Shown: positions 28,994 to 37,152 of the stretch, one piece after another
How the letters are laid out: every line of letters starts with the position of its first letter
Position numbering within the stretch: the first letter of the stretch is position 1
Origin: Gulosibacter chungangensis
Lineage (GTDB): Bacteria; Actinomycetota; Actinomycetes; Actinomycetales; Microbacteriaceae
Assembly: GCF_008831155.1 (NCBI RefSeq)
Contig: NZ_WBKB01000003.1
Location: forward strand, 248,001 to 312,000
Length of the DNA: 64,000 nucleotides
Direction: 5' to 3'
Translations under genes and position numbers: made by a program
The notes under the pieces: model-generated
What the model saw: the letters and a program-made list of their open reading frames with translations, nothing else
What the model was told of the DNA's origin: nothing
Database searches by the model: none

Positions 28994-29772
28994 GTGAAAA
29001 ACTCCTAATTCTGTTGCCGCCATCCGAAACAAAAACGGATGGCGGCAACAGTTTGTTTCCCAGTGCATCCAGATGGAGCGAACTCGACCCCATCCGTGAG
29101 GAGATCACTCGCGATCTCGTCACGCTCTCACAGTCCAACGAAGCTGCTGCGGCAAAGGCCCTGAAGATTTCCGCGAAGCTCGCAGAAATTGAGCTCACGC
29201 GGAACCAACAACTGCTCGACGCTCCACCGCTCAAAGCCGCGGTAGAGCGATATACCGGAGTGCTCTACGACGCCCTTGACGCCGCATCCCTCACCCAAGT
29301 GCAGCGGCAGTGGCTTGAGGAACACGTGGCTATCCACTCGGCGCTCTACGGGCTCGTGGGGGCTGGGGACGGCATCGCGGCCTATCGACTCTCACACAAT
29401 TCGAAGCTTGCCGGCGAGAGCCTCAAAGCGCGCTGGCGGGATGCGATTTCGGATGCGCTGGCCGAGCATCCCGGGCCGATTCTCGATTTGCGTTCCAAAG
29501 GGTATGTCGACCTGGGGCCGCTGCCGGAGTCGGTACGCGGGGCCTGGGGGAACGTTGCCGAGCGTCAACCCGACGGCTCGCTCCGTTCGCTGAACCACTT
29601 CAATAAGCAGGCCAAGGGTCAGTTCGTGCGTTTATTGGCGCAACGCTTAGCCGGTACCGCCAATGAACCGCTCACGCTCGAAGCGCTTTCCGCCGTCGTG
29701 GCCCCCGAATTTGAGGTGTACCGAGATCAGGAAGCCACGGTCAATATCGTCAGACATCATCCGCAAGCATGA
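28990..29772 (+). CDS. yaaA: YaaA-family (DUF328/UPF0246) peroxide-stress protein
   Basis: 260 residues of the YaaA family, whose E. coli member limits intracellular iron and DNA damage during peroxide stress. Conserved parts are the N-terminal ILLPPSETKTDGG, YTGVLYDALD, and the late LNHFNKQAKGQFVR block. The GTG at 28990 overlaps the atpC stop, so translation is coupled to the ATP synthase operon. Codons 8-23 form a perfect 16-bp hairpin with a T-rich tail (see the terminator at 29011), so expression probably depends on whether RNA polymerase passes this element. Confidence 0.9.
   Translation: MSEKLLILLPPSETKTDGGNSLFPSASRWSELDPIREEITRDLVTLSQSNEAAAAKALKISAKLAEIELTRNQQLLDAPPLKAAVERYTGVLYDALDAASLTQVQRQWLEEHVAIHSALYGLVGAGDGIAAYRLSHNSKLAGESLKARWRDAISDALAEHPGPILDLRSKGYVDLGPLPESVRGAWGNVAERQPDGSLRSLNHFNKQAKGQFVRLLAQRLAGTANEPLTLEALSAVVAPEFEVYRDQEATVNIVRHHPQA
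29011..29058 (+). terminator. Intrinsic terminator embedded in the start of yaaA
   Basis: CTGTTGCCGCCATCCG (29011-29026) pairs perfectly with 29036-29051 around the A-rich loop AAACAAAAA, followed by TTTGTTT. It lies 18 bases after the atpC stop, the right place to end the atp transcript, yet the same bases encode the conserved LLPPSETKTDGGNS of YaaA. Confidence 0.75.
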
Positions 29773-29940
29773 CACGAGTTAGATACCCGGTCGTGAATCC
29801 ACGTGATTGAGGCAATATAACCTGGTGAACTCACGGTAAATCAAGGCCCGTGGGCGGCTGTTCGGGCTAGTCTAAGTGTGAAATCTGGTCGGCCTATCTG
29901 GCCGTCTCCGACGAATCGAAAGGCACGGTAGGTACCTCTC

Positions 29941-30876
29941 ATGTCGTACTCGTCCGACGAATCCGTATACGGGTTCTTATTTGCGTACATCGGGTTCGCG
30001 CTCATCTTTGCATTGCTGTTTTATGCGATCTCGGCATTCTTCCTCATGAAGATGTTCGAGAAGATGGGGATCGAATCATGGAAGGCCTGGGTTCCGGTCT
30101 TCAACAATTGGGTCTTCCTCGAAGCCGGTGGCTATCCGGGTTGGATTATCCTGCTCAACTTTGCGGGTTTCATTCCGTTCATTGGTTGGATCGGTGGCAT
30201 TGTTGCGCTGGTCTTCCTGGTGATGGCGGCGTACCGCATTGGTATCGGTTTCGGTAAGAGCGGCGCTTGGGCGGTTCTCTATTTCTTCCTGAGCCTCGTG
30301 TGGATGGGTATCCTCGCCTTCGACAGCTCGAAGTGGCGCGGTCTTCCTGACGGCGCACGTCCCGGACCGACTGCAGCGGGTGCAGCAGTAGGCGTGGCAC
30401 CGTACTCGGCCTCGGGTTACCAGGCGCCGCAGCAGGGCTACGCCTCGCAGGGTTACCAGGCTCCCGGCCAGCAGCCCGGTGGGTACCAGGCGCCCGGTCA
30501 GCAGGGTGGTTACCAGGCTCCGGGTCAGTCGCAGGGTTACCAGGCACCGGGTCAGTCGCAGGGTTACCAGGCACCGGGTCAGCAGTCGGGCGGCTACCAG
30601 GCTCCTGGTCAGCAGGGTGGTTACCAGGCTCCGGGTCAGCAGTCGGGCGGCTACCAGGCTCCTGGTCAGCAGGGTGGTTACCAGGCTCCGGGTCAGCAGT
30701 CGGGCGGCTACCAGGCTCCCGGCCAGCAGTCGAGCGGTTACCAGGCTCCGGGGCAGTCGGGCCAGACCGGTCAGGCAGCTGGCTCGGGTGACGCGGGAAC
30801 CCAATCGGGGGAATCAAACAACCCCTACGGTTCGAATAACCCCTACGGCAACAGCTCTGACGGATCGAATAACTAA
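29941..30876 (+). CDS. DUF5684-type membrane protein with GYQAPGQQ repeat tail
   Basis: 311 residues. The first 130 form a membrane domain of DUF5684 type, with helices at about 12-37, 68-98 and 109-126 and a loop ([27 protein letters not shown]) typical of that family. Residues about 160-275 are a disordered tail made of twelve GYQAP units, mostly GGYQAPGQQ, then a Ser/Asn-rich end ([16 protein letters not shown]). The function is unknown. The start has no clear Shine-Dalgarno sequence; GGTAGGTACC lies directly upstream. The 168-base gap before it may hold the promoter, which I could not place. Confidence 0.85.
   Translation: MSYSSDESVYGFLFAYIGFALIFALLFYAISAFFLMKMFEKMGIESWKAWVPVFNNWVFLEAGGYPGWIILLNFAGFIPFIGWIGGIVALVFLVMAAYRIGIGFGKSGAWAVLYFFLSLVWMGILAFDSSKWRGLPDGARPGPTAAGAAVGVAPYSASGYQAPQQGYASQGYQAPGQQPGGYQAPGQQGGYQAPGQSQGYQAPGQSQGYQAPGQQSGGYQAPGQQGGYQAPGQQSGGYQAPGQQGGYQAPGQQSGGYQAPGQQSSGYQAPGQSGQTGQAAGSGDAGTQSGESNNPYGSNNPYGNSSDGSNN
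30415..30765 (+). repeat. Tandem repeats coding for GYQAPGQQ
   Basis: Units of 24, 27 or 30 bases. From 30581 to about 30715 a 57-base double unit is repeated: the string AGCAGTCGGGCGG recurs at 30581, 30638 and 30695. The near-identity at the DNA level points to recent expansion, so copy number should vary between strains. Confidence 0.9.
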
Positions 30877-30916
30877 GCCATAGTTCTCCACATTTGGGGG
30901 TAACTCGGCAGTTGTC

Positions 30917-30969
30917 CACAGAGTACGAGGGCAGGTGAGCAAGTCGCTCACCTGCCCTCGTACTGTGTG
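30917..30969. promoter_or_regulatory. 24-bp palindrome before the DUF4192 gene, overlapping its -10 box
   Basis: AGTACGAGGGCAGGTGAGC (30922-30940) pairs perfectly with 30946-30964 around AAGTC. After one G-G mismatch the stem continues with CACA/TGTG. There is no T-run. Its right arm contains TACTGT (30961-30966), seven bases before the ATG at 30974, which fits a leaderless -10 box. It may terminate the upstream transcript, act as an operator, or both. Confidence 0.65.
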
Positions 30970-30973
30970 CGGC

Positions 30974-32068
30974 ATGAACCAGACAAAACGAATCCGCTCA
31001 GCCCTCGATATTCTCAATACAGTTCCAGAGATGGTCGGCTATCTGCCACAGAACTCTCTCGTGATTCTGCCGCTGACCAACGGCCACGGTCGGGCCTGCA
31101 TCCGGATGGATTTGCCGGCGCGTGAGTCCAGCGTGGGGGTAGAGGAATACACCCTGCACGTCCTCCGGCAGGTGATGCAGCTTCCAGACGCCAATGAGGT
31201 GTTTCTGGTGGTCTATTCTGACGCCAATATTGAGGACTCGAACGTTCCGTTCGCTGATCTACAATATGCCGTGTGTGAGGGACTCGACCACTTCGGCATC
31301 CGCATCAAAGGTGTGCTTACCCGCGCGGCAAATGGCTGGTCTTCGCTCGACGGCGGTCACAGCGGTCCACTCGAAGAATTGCAGTCGGCGGCACAGGCCC
31401 GCGTCCCTGCGAGTTTCGAGGAATTTGCCGCCATTGCACCCGCAAACGAAATCGCGCAAGACAATCTGGCCTTCGCCCTGCAGCAATTTGAGCTGCTTGG
31501 TTTGGAGCTCGATTTGCCCACGGCCATTTTTGCCTGGGAGAAAATGCTTGCCTTTCGAACACAACTCGAGCCGGAAAGCCTGCTTGCCAATCAGGCAATT
31601 TTGGCTGCCACTCTTCGGGAGGACTTGCTGACCGAATGTCTGCTGGCGCACGCGGCCTATGGGACAGACGTGTCCGAGGAACTTGAGCGAGTGTGGCGGG
31701 CATTGGATGCGGATGAAGAGCAAGAGGTTGATGGCCTGATCACAGATCGGCTCGAAACCGAACCGGTTGACTTGCCGCGGGTTACCGAGGGAATCGCCTT
31801 GCTGCGGGAACTGATCGGCGCCTTCCCCGAATCCGAACTGGCGAACGGCTACGCGGCCCTGGCCTGGCTGGAGTGGGCGCGCGGCTCGAGTTCCCTCGCG
31901 AGTCACTTTGCCCGCGGCGCCCTCACACGAGATCAATCGCATCCGCTCGCGTTGGCGGTATCTCTGGCAGCTGACGGTGGGGTGAGCCCGGGATGGATCC
32001 GGCAGGTGGGCGTTACCGGTGGGTTCACCGAAGAAGACTTTGAGGAACTCCTGGGAGCTGGCCAGTGA
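30974..32068 (+). CDS. DUF4192 protein
   Basis: 364 residues. The N-terminal SALDILNTVPEMVGYLPQNSLVILPLT is the signature of DUF4192, an actinobacterial family of unknown function. The C-terminal part (about 250-345) is alpha-helical with a TPR-like look (LANGYAALAWLEWARGSSSLA). It is soluble, with no signal peptide or membrane segment. ATG 30974 fits the family start; the frame is open from 30935 but that stretch is the hairpin. Its stop overlaps the GTG of the EccC-like ATPase gene, so the two proteins are made together and may work together. Confidence 0.82.
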   Translation: MNQTKRIRSALDILNTVPEMVGYLPQNSLVILPLTNGHGRACIRMDLPARESSVGVEEYTLHVLRQVMQLPDANEVFLVVYSDANIEDSNVPFADLQYAVCEGLDHFGIRIKGVLTRAANGWSSLDGGHSGPLEELQSAAQARVPASFEEFAAIAPANEIAQDNLAFALQQFELLGLELDLPTAIFAWEKMLAFRTQLEPESLLANQAILAATLREDLLTECLLAHAAYGTDVSEELERVWRALDADEEQEVDGLITDRLETEPVDLPRVTEGIALLRELIGAFPESELANGYAALAWLEWARGSSSLASHFARGALTRDQSHPLALAVSLAADGGVSPGWIRQVGVTGGFTEEDFEELLGAGQ

Positions 32069-34947
32069 CGCTCTTAGCCGAAGCTCCCGCGGATCAGGAA
32101 GAGCCGGCAGTTCAACTGCCTTCGCTTCCCGACGAACCACCGCCGAATGGTTTCCCGGTATTGATGACCGTGGCTCCCGTGGTGGTATCGCTCATTCTCT
32201 TCGCACTGCTGCGAACACCCTACGTCCTCATGTTCGCGATCCTAGGTCCGGTGCTGGGAACCGCCAATGTCATCGATCAGCGTCTTGGTCGCAAACGGCG
32301 CAGAAAACGCGCACAGGCACAGTTCGAGGAAGATGCTGCCAAGGCACGAGTAGAAATCGCCCGTGCACACCGACGAATCCTGGCACGAAAGCGAGCCGCG
32401 CATCCGCTCGCAATTGACCTGGCCAATGGAGCCCGGCGAGTTGAACCGGGAATCGTCGTGGGTACAACCATTGCCAAGAGCGGGTTGCGCCTCGACGGTG
32501 CCGGTTCCGACGCGCAAAGTCGTGAACTGGCCGAACTGGCAAGTCGACTCCACGGGGTGCCGATCACGGTTGAGGGACGCGGCATCTGTGTTTCAGGTCC
32601 GCGAGTGGAGGTTACGGGAGCGCTGCGCGCGCTAGTGGTGCAATTGCTGACTGAGAACCCAGCCGCGCTCATCAGCATCACCGGAGAGCGATCGCAGACC
32701 GTGGTGGTGGAATTGCAAAGAGCGGGTATGAGGCTCGTCAAACCCGAGCTGGCAGAGATCTATATTTGTGCGCACAGTGCCAGCGCTGAGGCAAAGGCCT
32801 CCTGCGCGGCAGACGATGAAGCAATCGGAATTGCGATTGAGACCGGTGGTAGCGCCGTGCTCACGGAAAGCTCGGGCCGCGTTACAAAGATCATCGCCGA
32901 CTCCTTGGGCGCAGCCATGCTGCTGAGTTGGCTCCCCAATGTCGTTGCGGCTCAACGAGCTCGCGCTAACTCGACGGGCACTCTCCCCATCGCTTGCGAC
33001 CTCGGTGACCTCACTCCCGCAACCGAGGGTCAACTCGCCGCGCATTTTCTGCTGGCAACCGAGGGACCATGCCGTATCGATTTGGTCGGCGACGGGCCAC
33101 ATGCGCTGATCGGTGGCACAACCGGCAGCGGCAAGAGCGAGCTATTGATTGCCTGGACCGCGGCGCTGGCGAGTAGCTATACGAGTGACGAATGCAATCT
33201 GCTGTGCATCGACTTCAAGGGCGGCGCGACCTTCGACGCTGTTACCGCGCTGCCACACTGTGTCGGCGTTGTCACGGACCTCGACGATGACGAAGCCTTG
33301 CGCGTCGGTGCGAGTCTGCGCGCGGAAATGCGGCGACGTGAATTCGCCCTGCGAGATCTGCGCGTCCGCGACATCGCCGACCTCAAGCCGGGTATCTTGC
33401 CCCGGCTGGTTGTGATGGTGGATGAATTCCAGGCACTGCTTGAAGCGCATCCTGATCTGCAGGATGTGTTCGGTGACTTGGGTGCTCGGGGACGCAGTCT
33501 CGGTATCCACCTGGTGCTGTGCACACAAAGGCCAACGGGAGCATTCCGCGAGAGCCTATTGGCGAACGCCGCGATTCGCATTTGCCTGCGAGTAGAGCAA
33601 CCGAGCGACTCGATGACGCTCTTGGGCTGTGCGGACGGCTCAAAGATTGACCGAGAACTTCGCGGACGGGCATTGGTAACGCTAGGGAATGACCCCGCGG
33701 TGGAAGTGCAAGGGGCCATCGCCCGTCCCGAACTGATCGCAGAGCTGGCGAAACGGGAGCAGACGAGGCGTCAAACAGACGCGCTTCAGCCCGTGCGAAA
33801 GCCCTGGCTGCCAGCGCTCCCGGAGGAACTTCCGATTGCGAACATTTCGGAGTTGGGACGTCCGCAGACCATCCCGTTTGCGCTTGGCGACCTCCCCGAA
33901 AAACAGCAGCAACCCATTGTGAGCCTCGAGCGGCCCGGGCAGCACATCTTCGTCATCGGCATGGCGGAGAGCGGTAAATCCACCGTGATCGAGACCATCG
34001 GTGAGGCGGCGCTGGCTCGGGGAATCCGCGTGTGTACCATTGGTGGTCACGGGGTAGAGCACGCCTGGGACAGCCTGGAATCCTTGCTGCGCACGCCGCC
34101 TCGGGAATGGACCGTGGTTCTCCTCGACGATCTCGATCTTCTCGAACAACAGCTTGATGAGGAACACCGCGCAGAATGGGTCGATCGCCTGCAGCGGTTG
34201 CTCCGAACCGGCACGAGACTGAATCTCAGCGCGGTCCTGACCGCGCGACGAAGTTCTGGATCGTTGCAGAGGATACGGAGCCTGTGTGACGACACGCTCT
34301 ACCTTGCAGCACCCTCCCGACAGGAGTGGATCTTGCAGGGCGCAGACGCCTCCGACTGGGCGGACCACCTACCACCGGGACGGGGACGTCTTGGCAAGTT
34401 GTTGATTCAGGTGGCAAAAACGACCGGCAGCAGCGGCGCGGGGAGCGGGGATTCCGCGCACAGCAGGGAACCGGTGGCCGGGGACTCAGTGATGGGGGTC
34501 CCGGTGACCGGTAGTCTCGCGGACACTCAATGGCAGCCCTTCCGAGTACCCGCAGCGGGACTTGTGGTGACCGGCCGACGCCTTGCACCAGTACGGCAGG
34601 CACTCATGGCGCTCGGGTACTCCGTCGGCGCGGTGCCGAGTGCCGCCGCAGTGCGCAGCGGCGAACTCGAGCTGGAACTCGGCGGGACGGTCATCTTGGG
34701 CGACACGGACCAGTGGAATGCGGCATACGGCACGCTTCCGAAATTTGCCGAACACGTGCCGGTACTGCTGGTTGGCGTGACGCCAGGGGAGTGGCGCAGC
34801 ACATTCCGGGGTGATCCGCTGTACCCCGCCCTCGAAGAGCCCTTCAACCGTGCGCTATTACGCCTACCGAACGGTGCCGTCGAGCGGGTCGAATTGCTCG
34901 ACGGCAGCCCAGTTCGCGTACAGACCTGCGCTAGGAGCGCTCGATGA
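32065..34947 (+). CDS. Orphan EccC/FtsK-SpoIIIE-type membrane ATPase
   Basis: 960 residues. Two membrane helices at about 32-49 and 52-69 are followed by a basic stretch (RLGRKRRRKRAQ). The first ATPase domain has Walker A GGTTGSGKS (about 350-358), LLCIDFKGGATFDAV, LPHCVGVVTDLDDDEAL and Walker B LVVMVDEF (about 450), a pattern closest to EccC of type VII secretion. A second domain has GMAESGKST (about 632) and VVLLDDLDLL (about 690). EccC usually has three such domains. The last 150 residues are divergent and contain a Gly/Ser linker. No WXG100 substrate or eccB/D/E gene is nearby. It is translationally coupled to the DUF4192 gene. Confidence 0.8.
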   Translation: MTLLAEAPADQEEPAVQLPSLPDEPPPNGFPVLMTVAPVVVSLILFALLRTPYVLMFAILGPVLGTANVIDQRLGRKRRRKRAQAQFEEDAAKARVEIARAHRRILARKRAAHPLAIDLANGARRVEPGIVVGTTIAKSGLRLDGAGSDAQSRELAELASRLHGVPITVEGRGICVSGPRVEVTGALRALVVQLLTENPAALISITGERSQTVVVELQRAGMRLVKPELAEIYICAHSASAEAKASCAADDEAIGIAIETGGSAVLTESSGRVTKIIADSLGAAMLLSWLPNVVAAQRARANSTGTLPIACDLGDLTPATEGQLAAHFLLATEGPCRIDLVGDGPHALIGGTTGSGKSELLIAWTAALASSYTSDECNLLCIDFKGGATFDAVTALPHCVGVVTDLDDDEALRVGASLRAEMRRREFALRDLRVRDIADLKPGILPRLVVMVDEFQALLEAHPDLQDVFGDLGARGRSLGIHLVLCTQRPTGAFRESLLANAAIRICLRVEQPSDSMTLLGCADGSKIDRELRGRALVTLGNDPAVEVQGAIARPELIAELAKREQTRRQTDALQPVRKPWLPALPEELPIANISELGRPQTIPFALGDLPEKQQQPIVSLERPGQHIFVIGMAESGKSTVIETIGEAALARGIRVCTIGGHGVEHAWDSLESLLRTPPREWTVVLLDDLDLLEQQLDEEHRAEWVDRLQRLLRTGTRLNLSAVLTARRSSGSLQRIRSLCDDTLYLAAPSRQEWILQGADASDWADHLPPGRGRLGKLLIQVAKTTGSSGAGSGDSAHSREPVAGDSVMGVPVTGSLADTQWQPFRVPAAGLVVTGRRLAPVRQALMALGYSVGAVPSAAAVRSGELELELGGTVILGDTDQWNAAYGTLPKFAEHVPVLLVGVTPGEWRSTFRGDPLYPALEEPFNRALLRLPNGAVERVELLDGSPVRVQTCARSAR

Positions 34948-35947
34948 TGCTGGGGATGTCCGAACCGAGCATGATTGCACCAACCGGTTGGCCGCCACCG
35001 AGCACGCTGAGTCCAAGTTTCGGGAGGACGGCTTCTGCGGCAGCGGGGGCTATGGACCCCGCCGCGACGAGCAGCTGCAGGCCGGGCAGCACATTGGCGC
35101 GGGTTGAACCATCGAGAGACTTGATGGCAACCGACGTGCCATCGGGCGCAACCAACACGAGCACACCCTCGGCACCGGTCTTTGCGAGCACACCGAGCTC
35201 TTCAATCACCACCGTATCGGGTCGGTTGTGGCCAGCAATCGTCCAGGGGTGTCGCAGGGTTGCCTGCCAGATCTTCGCGGCATTGCGGAAGATTCCAAAG
35301 GGTGACGAGGCTTGCGATGTGGCGAACCGAGACATCGCTCGGGCAAGCCCGGTGAGCGATACCGCATGAATCGGTGCGCCGCAGCCATCCACAGAGTTGA
35401 TGCTCACCTGTTCACCGGCAAAGCGGGCCAGCGTGTCGCGGACGAGCTTCTGCAGCGGATGGTCAACACCGAGATAGTTCTCAATGGGCCAGCCGGCCGC
35501 GGTGCACGCGGCGAGAAACCCGGCGTGTTTGCCAGAGCATTCCATAAAAATTCTTGCGCTGGGTTCCCCGGAGCGGATGAGTGAGTCGCGGGATGCTCGG
35601 TCGGCTGGCCACGCTGCGGGACACTGCAGTGCCGACTCATCGAGCCCGGCTCGCCCAAGAATGTCACGGACCAGCGCGATGTGGAGGGGAGTGCCGACGT
35701 GGGAGGCACAGGCGATCCCGAGGTGCTCGCCGTCGAGCGGGGCGCCAGCCTCGAGCGAGGCCAGGGCCTGAATGAATTTCAGCGTTGAGCGAGGGAAGAT
35801 CGGGGCACGCACATCGCCAAGCGCGAGGAGCGTCTCGCCCTCAGCATCCACGACCGCCGCTGAACCGACGTGACGTGATTCAACGAACCCGCCGCGCGAA
35901 ACAACGGCAAGCTCTACCGAATCCTTACCCAAGAATGTGCCGGCCAC
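34931..35947 (-). CDS. Type II-like asparaginase (AnsA/Rhizobium-etli type)
   Basis: 338 residues of the asparaginase family first described in Rhizobium etli, unrelated to the E. coli enzymes. It hydrolyses asparagine to aspartate and ammonia. Conserved parts are the N-terminal VVSRGGFVESRHVGSAAV, the active-site MECSGKHAGFLAAC with the SGKH nucleophile region, and VDGCGAPIHAVSL. It starts at GTG 35947 with GGAGG upstream and has no signal peptide, so it is cytoplasmic. It is convergent with the EccC gene, overlapping its 3' end by 17 bases, and divergent from dxr. Confidence 0.88.
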   Translation of the reverse strand: MAGTFLGKDSVELAVVSRGGFVESRHVGSAAVVDAEGETLLALGDVRAPIFPRSTLKFIQALASLEAGAPLDGEHLGIACASHVGTPLHIALVRDILGRAGLDESALQCPAAWPADRASRDSLIRSGEPSARIFMECSGKHAGFLAACTAAGWPIENYLGVDHPLQKLVRDTLARFAGEQVSINSVDGCGAPIHAVSLTGLARAMSRFATSQASSPFGIFRNAAKIWQATLRHPWTIAGHNRPDTVVIEELGVLAKTGAEGVLVLVAPDGTSVAIKSLDGSTRANVLPGLQLLVAAGSIAPAAAEAVLPKLGLSVLGGGQPVGAIMLGSDIPSIIERS

Positions 35948-36040
35948 TACTACCTCCGCGTGAATGGAAACAACTTAGCCATGCTACGCCGTCTACGGCC
36001 TGCCGCTAGCGTGGGAGAAGCAGCAAGGAGGAAATCCACC

Positions 36041-37141
36041 ATGACTCAAACCTCGCGTCGAGTGCTCGTTTTGGGATCTACCGGTTCAATCGGTACGCAG
36101 ACCCTCGACATCATTCGGCAGCATCCTGAACGATTCACCGTGGTGGGATTGAGCGCGGGCAGTGACTCGGAAGGACTTTCGCGGCTCGCAAGGGAATTTC
36201 GGGTGCCGACCGAACGGACAGCGCTCGGGGCTGTGGCCGCCGAGGCACTGACCCGCGAGATGGACTCCGATGTTGTGGTCAATGGCATCACCGGCTCGGC
36301 CGGCCTCGGCGCAACCCTGGCGGCACTTGAGTGCGGTAGCACCCTCGCCCTGGCAAATAAGGAATCCCTGATCGTCGGGGCACCGCTAGTGCGAAAACTT
36401 GCGGGGCCAGGGCAAATTGTTCCCGTAGATTCAGAACATTCCGCCATCGCACAGTGTCTTGGCGCAGGTAAACGTGAGGAAGTCTCACGGCTCATCCTCA
36501 CCGCATCCGGCGGCCCGTTTCGAGGTCGTACCCGAGCAGAGCTCCAAGACGTGATCCCGGCGGAAGCCCTCGCGCATCCCACCTGGAAGATGGGTCGCGT
36601 GGTCACCACGAATTCGGCCACCCTCATCAATAAGGGACTCGAAGTGATTGAAGCGCATGTGCTCTTCGAGATGCCGTTTCAGCAGATCGACATTGTCGTG
36701 CATCCGCAGTCGATCGTGCACTCAATGGTGGAATTCTGCGATGGCGCAACCATTGCGCAGGTGTCGCGGCCGGACATGCACCTCCCGATTGCTTTGGGGT
36801 TGGACTGGCCGGAACGCATCCCGGGCGCGGTAGCGGCCATGGACTGGACCCGCGCACAGGAATGGACCTTCGAACCGCTAGATGAGCAGGCGTTCCCCGC
36901 CGTACAGCTCGCGAAAGAGGTCGGTTACGCGGGCGGCTCCTATCCGGCAATCTTCAATGCTGCCAATGAAGAAGCCGTGGATGCCTTCCATGACGGCGCA
37001 ATCGGATTCTTAGAAATCGTCGACACGGTGCGTGCAGTGGTTGATGAGTGGGCGCAGGAGGAAGCCGAGGTCACCCTCGAGTCGCTCCTTGCCGCAGAAT
37101 CCCGGGCACGCACAGCCGCTCATCAGCGGATCCGAGCGTAG
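36041..37141 (+). CDS. dxr: 1-deoxy-D-xylulose-5-phosphate reductoisomerase
   Basis: Converts DXP to 2-C-methylerythritol 4-phosphate with NADPH, the committed step of the MEP isoprenoid pathway and the target of fosmidomycin. Seen are the NADPH loop LGSTGSIGTQTLDII, ALANKESLI, the metal-binding DSEHSA, TASGGPF, HPTWKMG and NKGLEVIEAH. 366 residues, slightly short but normal. AAGGAGGA at 36025-36032 lies before ATG 36041; the frame is open from 35960. rip1 and ispG follow, as in mycobacteria. Confidence 0.96.
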   Translation: MTQTSRRVLVLGSTGSIGTQTLDIIRQHPERFTVVGLSAGSDSEGLSRLAREFRVPTERTALGAVAAEALTREMDSDVVVNGITGSAGLGATLAALECGSTLALANKESLIVGAPLVRKLAGPGQIVPVDSEHSAIAQCLGAGKREEVSRLILTASGGPFRGRTRAELQDVIPAEALAHPTWKMGRVVTTNSATLINKGLEVIEAHVLFEMPFQQIDIVVHPQSIVHSMVEFCDGATIAQVSRPDMHLPIALGLDWPERIPGAVAAMDWTRAQEWTFEPLDEQAFPAVQLAKEVGYAGGSYPAIFNAANEEAVDAFHDGAIGFLEIVDTVRAVVDEWAQEEAEVTLESLLAAESRARTAAHQRIRA

Positions 37142-37152
37142 GCTAGTCGTCC

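Noticed and set aside
30415-30765. CRISPR array
   Set aside because: Contiguous tandem units without unique spacers, inside an open reading frame.
32065-34947. Cell-division DNA translocase FtsK
   Set aside because: It has two rather than four membrane helices, no gamma domain and two tandem ATPase domains with EccC-type motifs.
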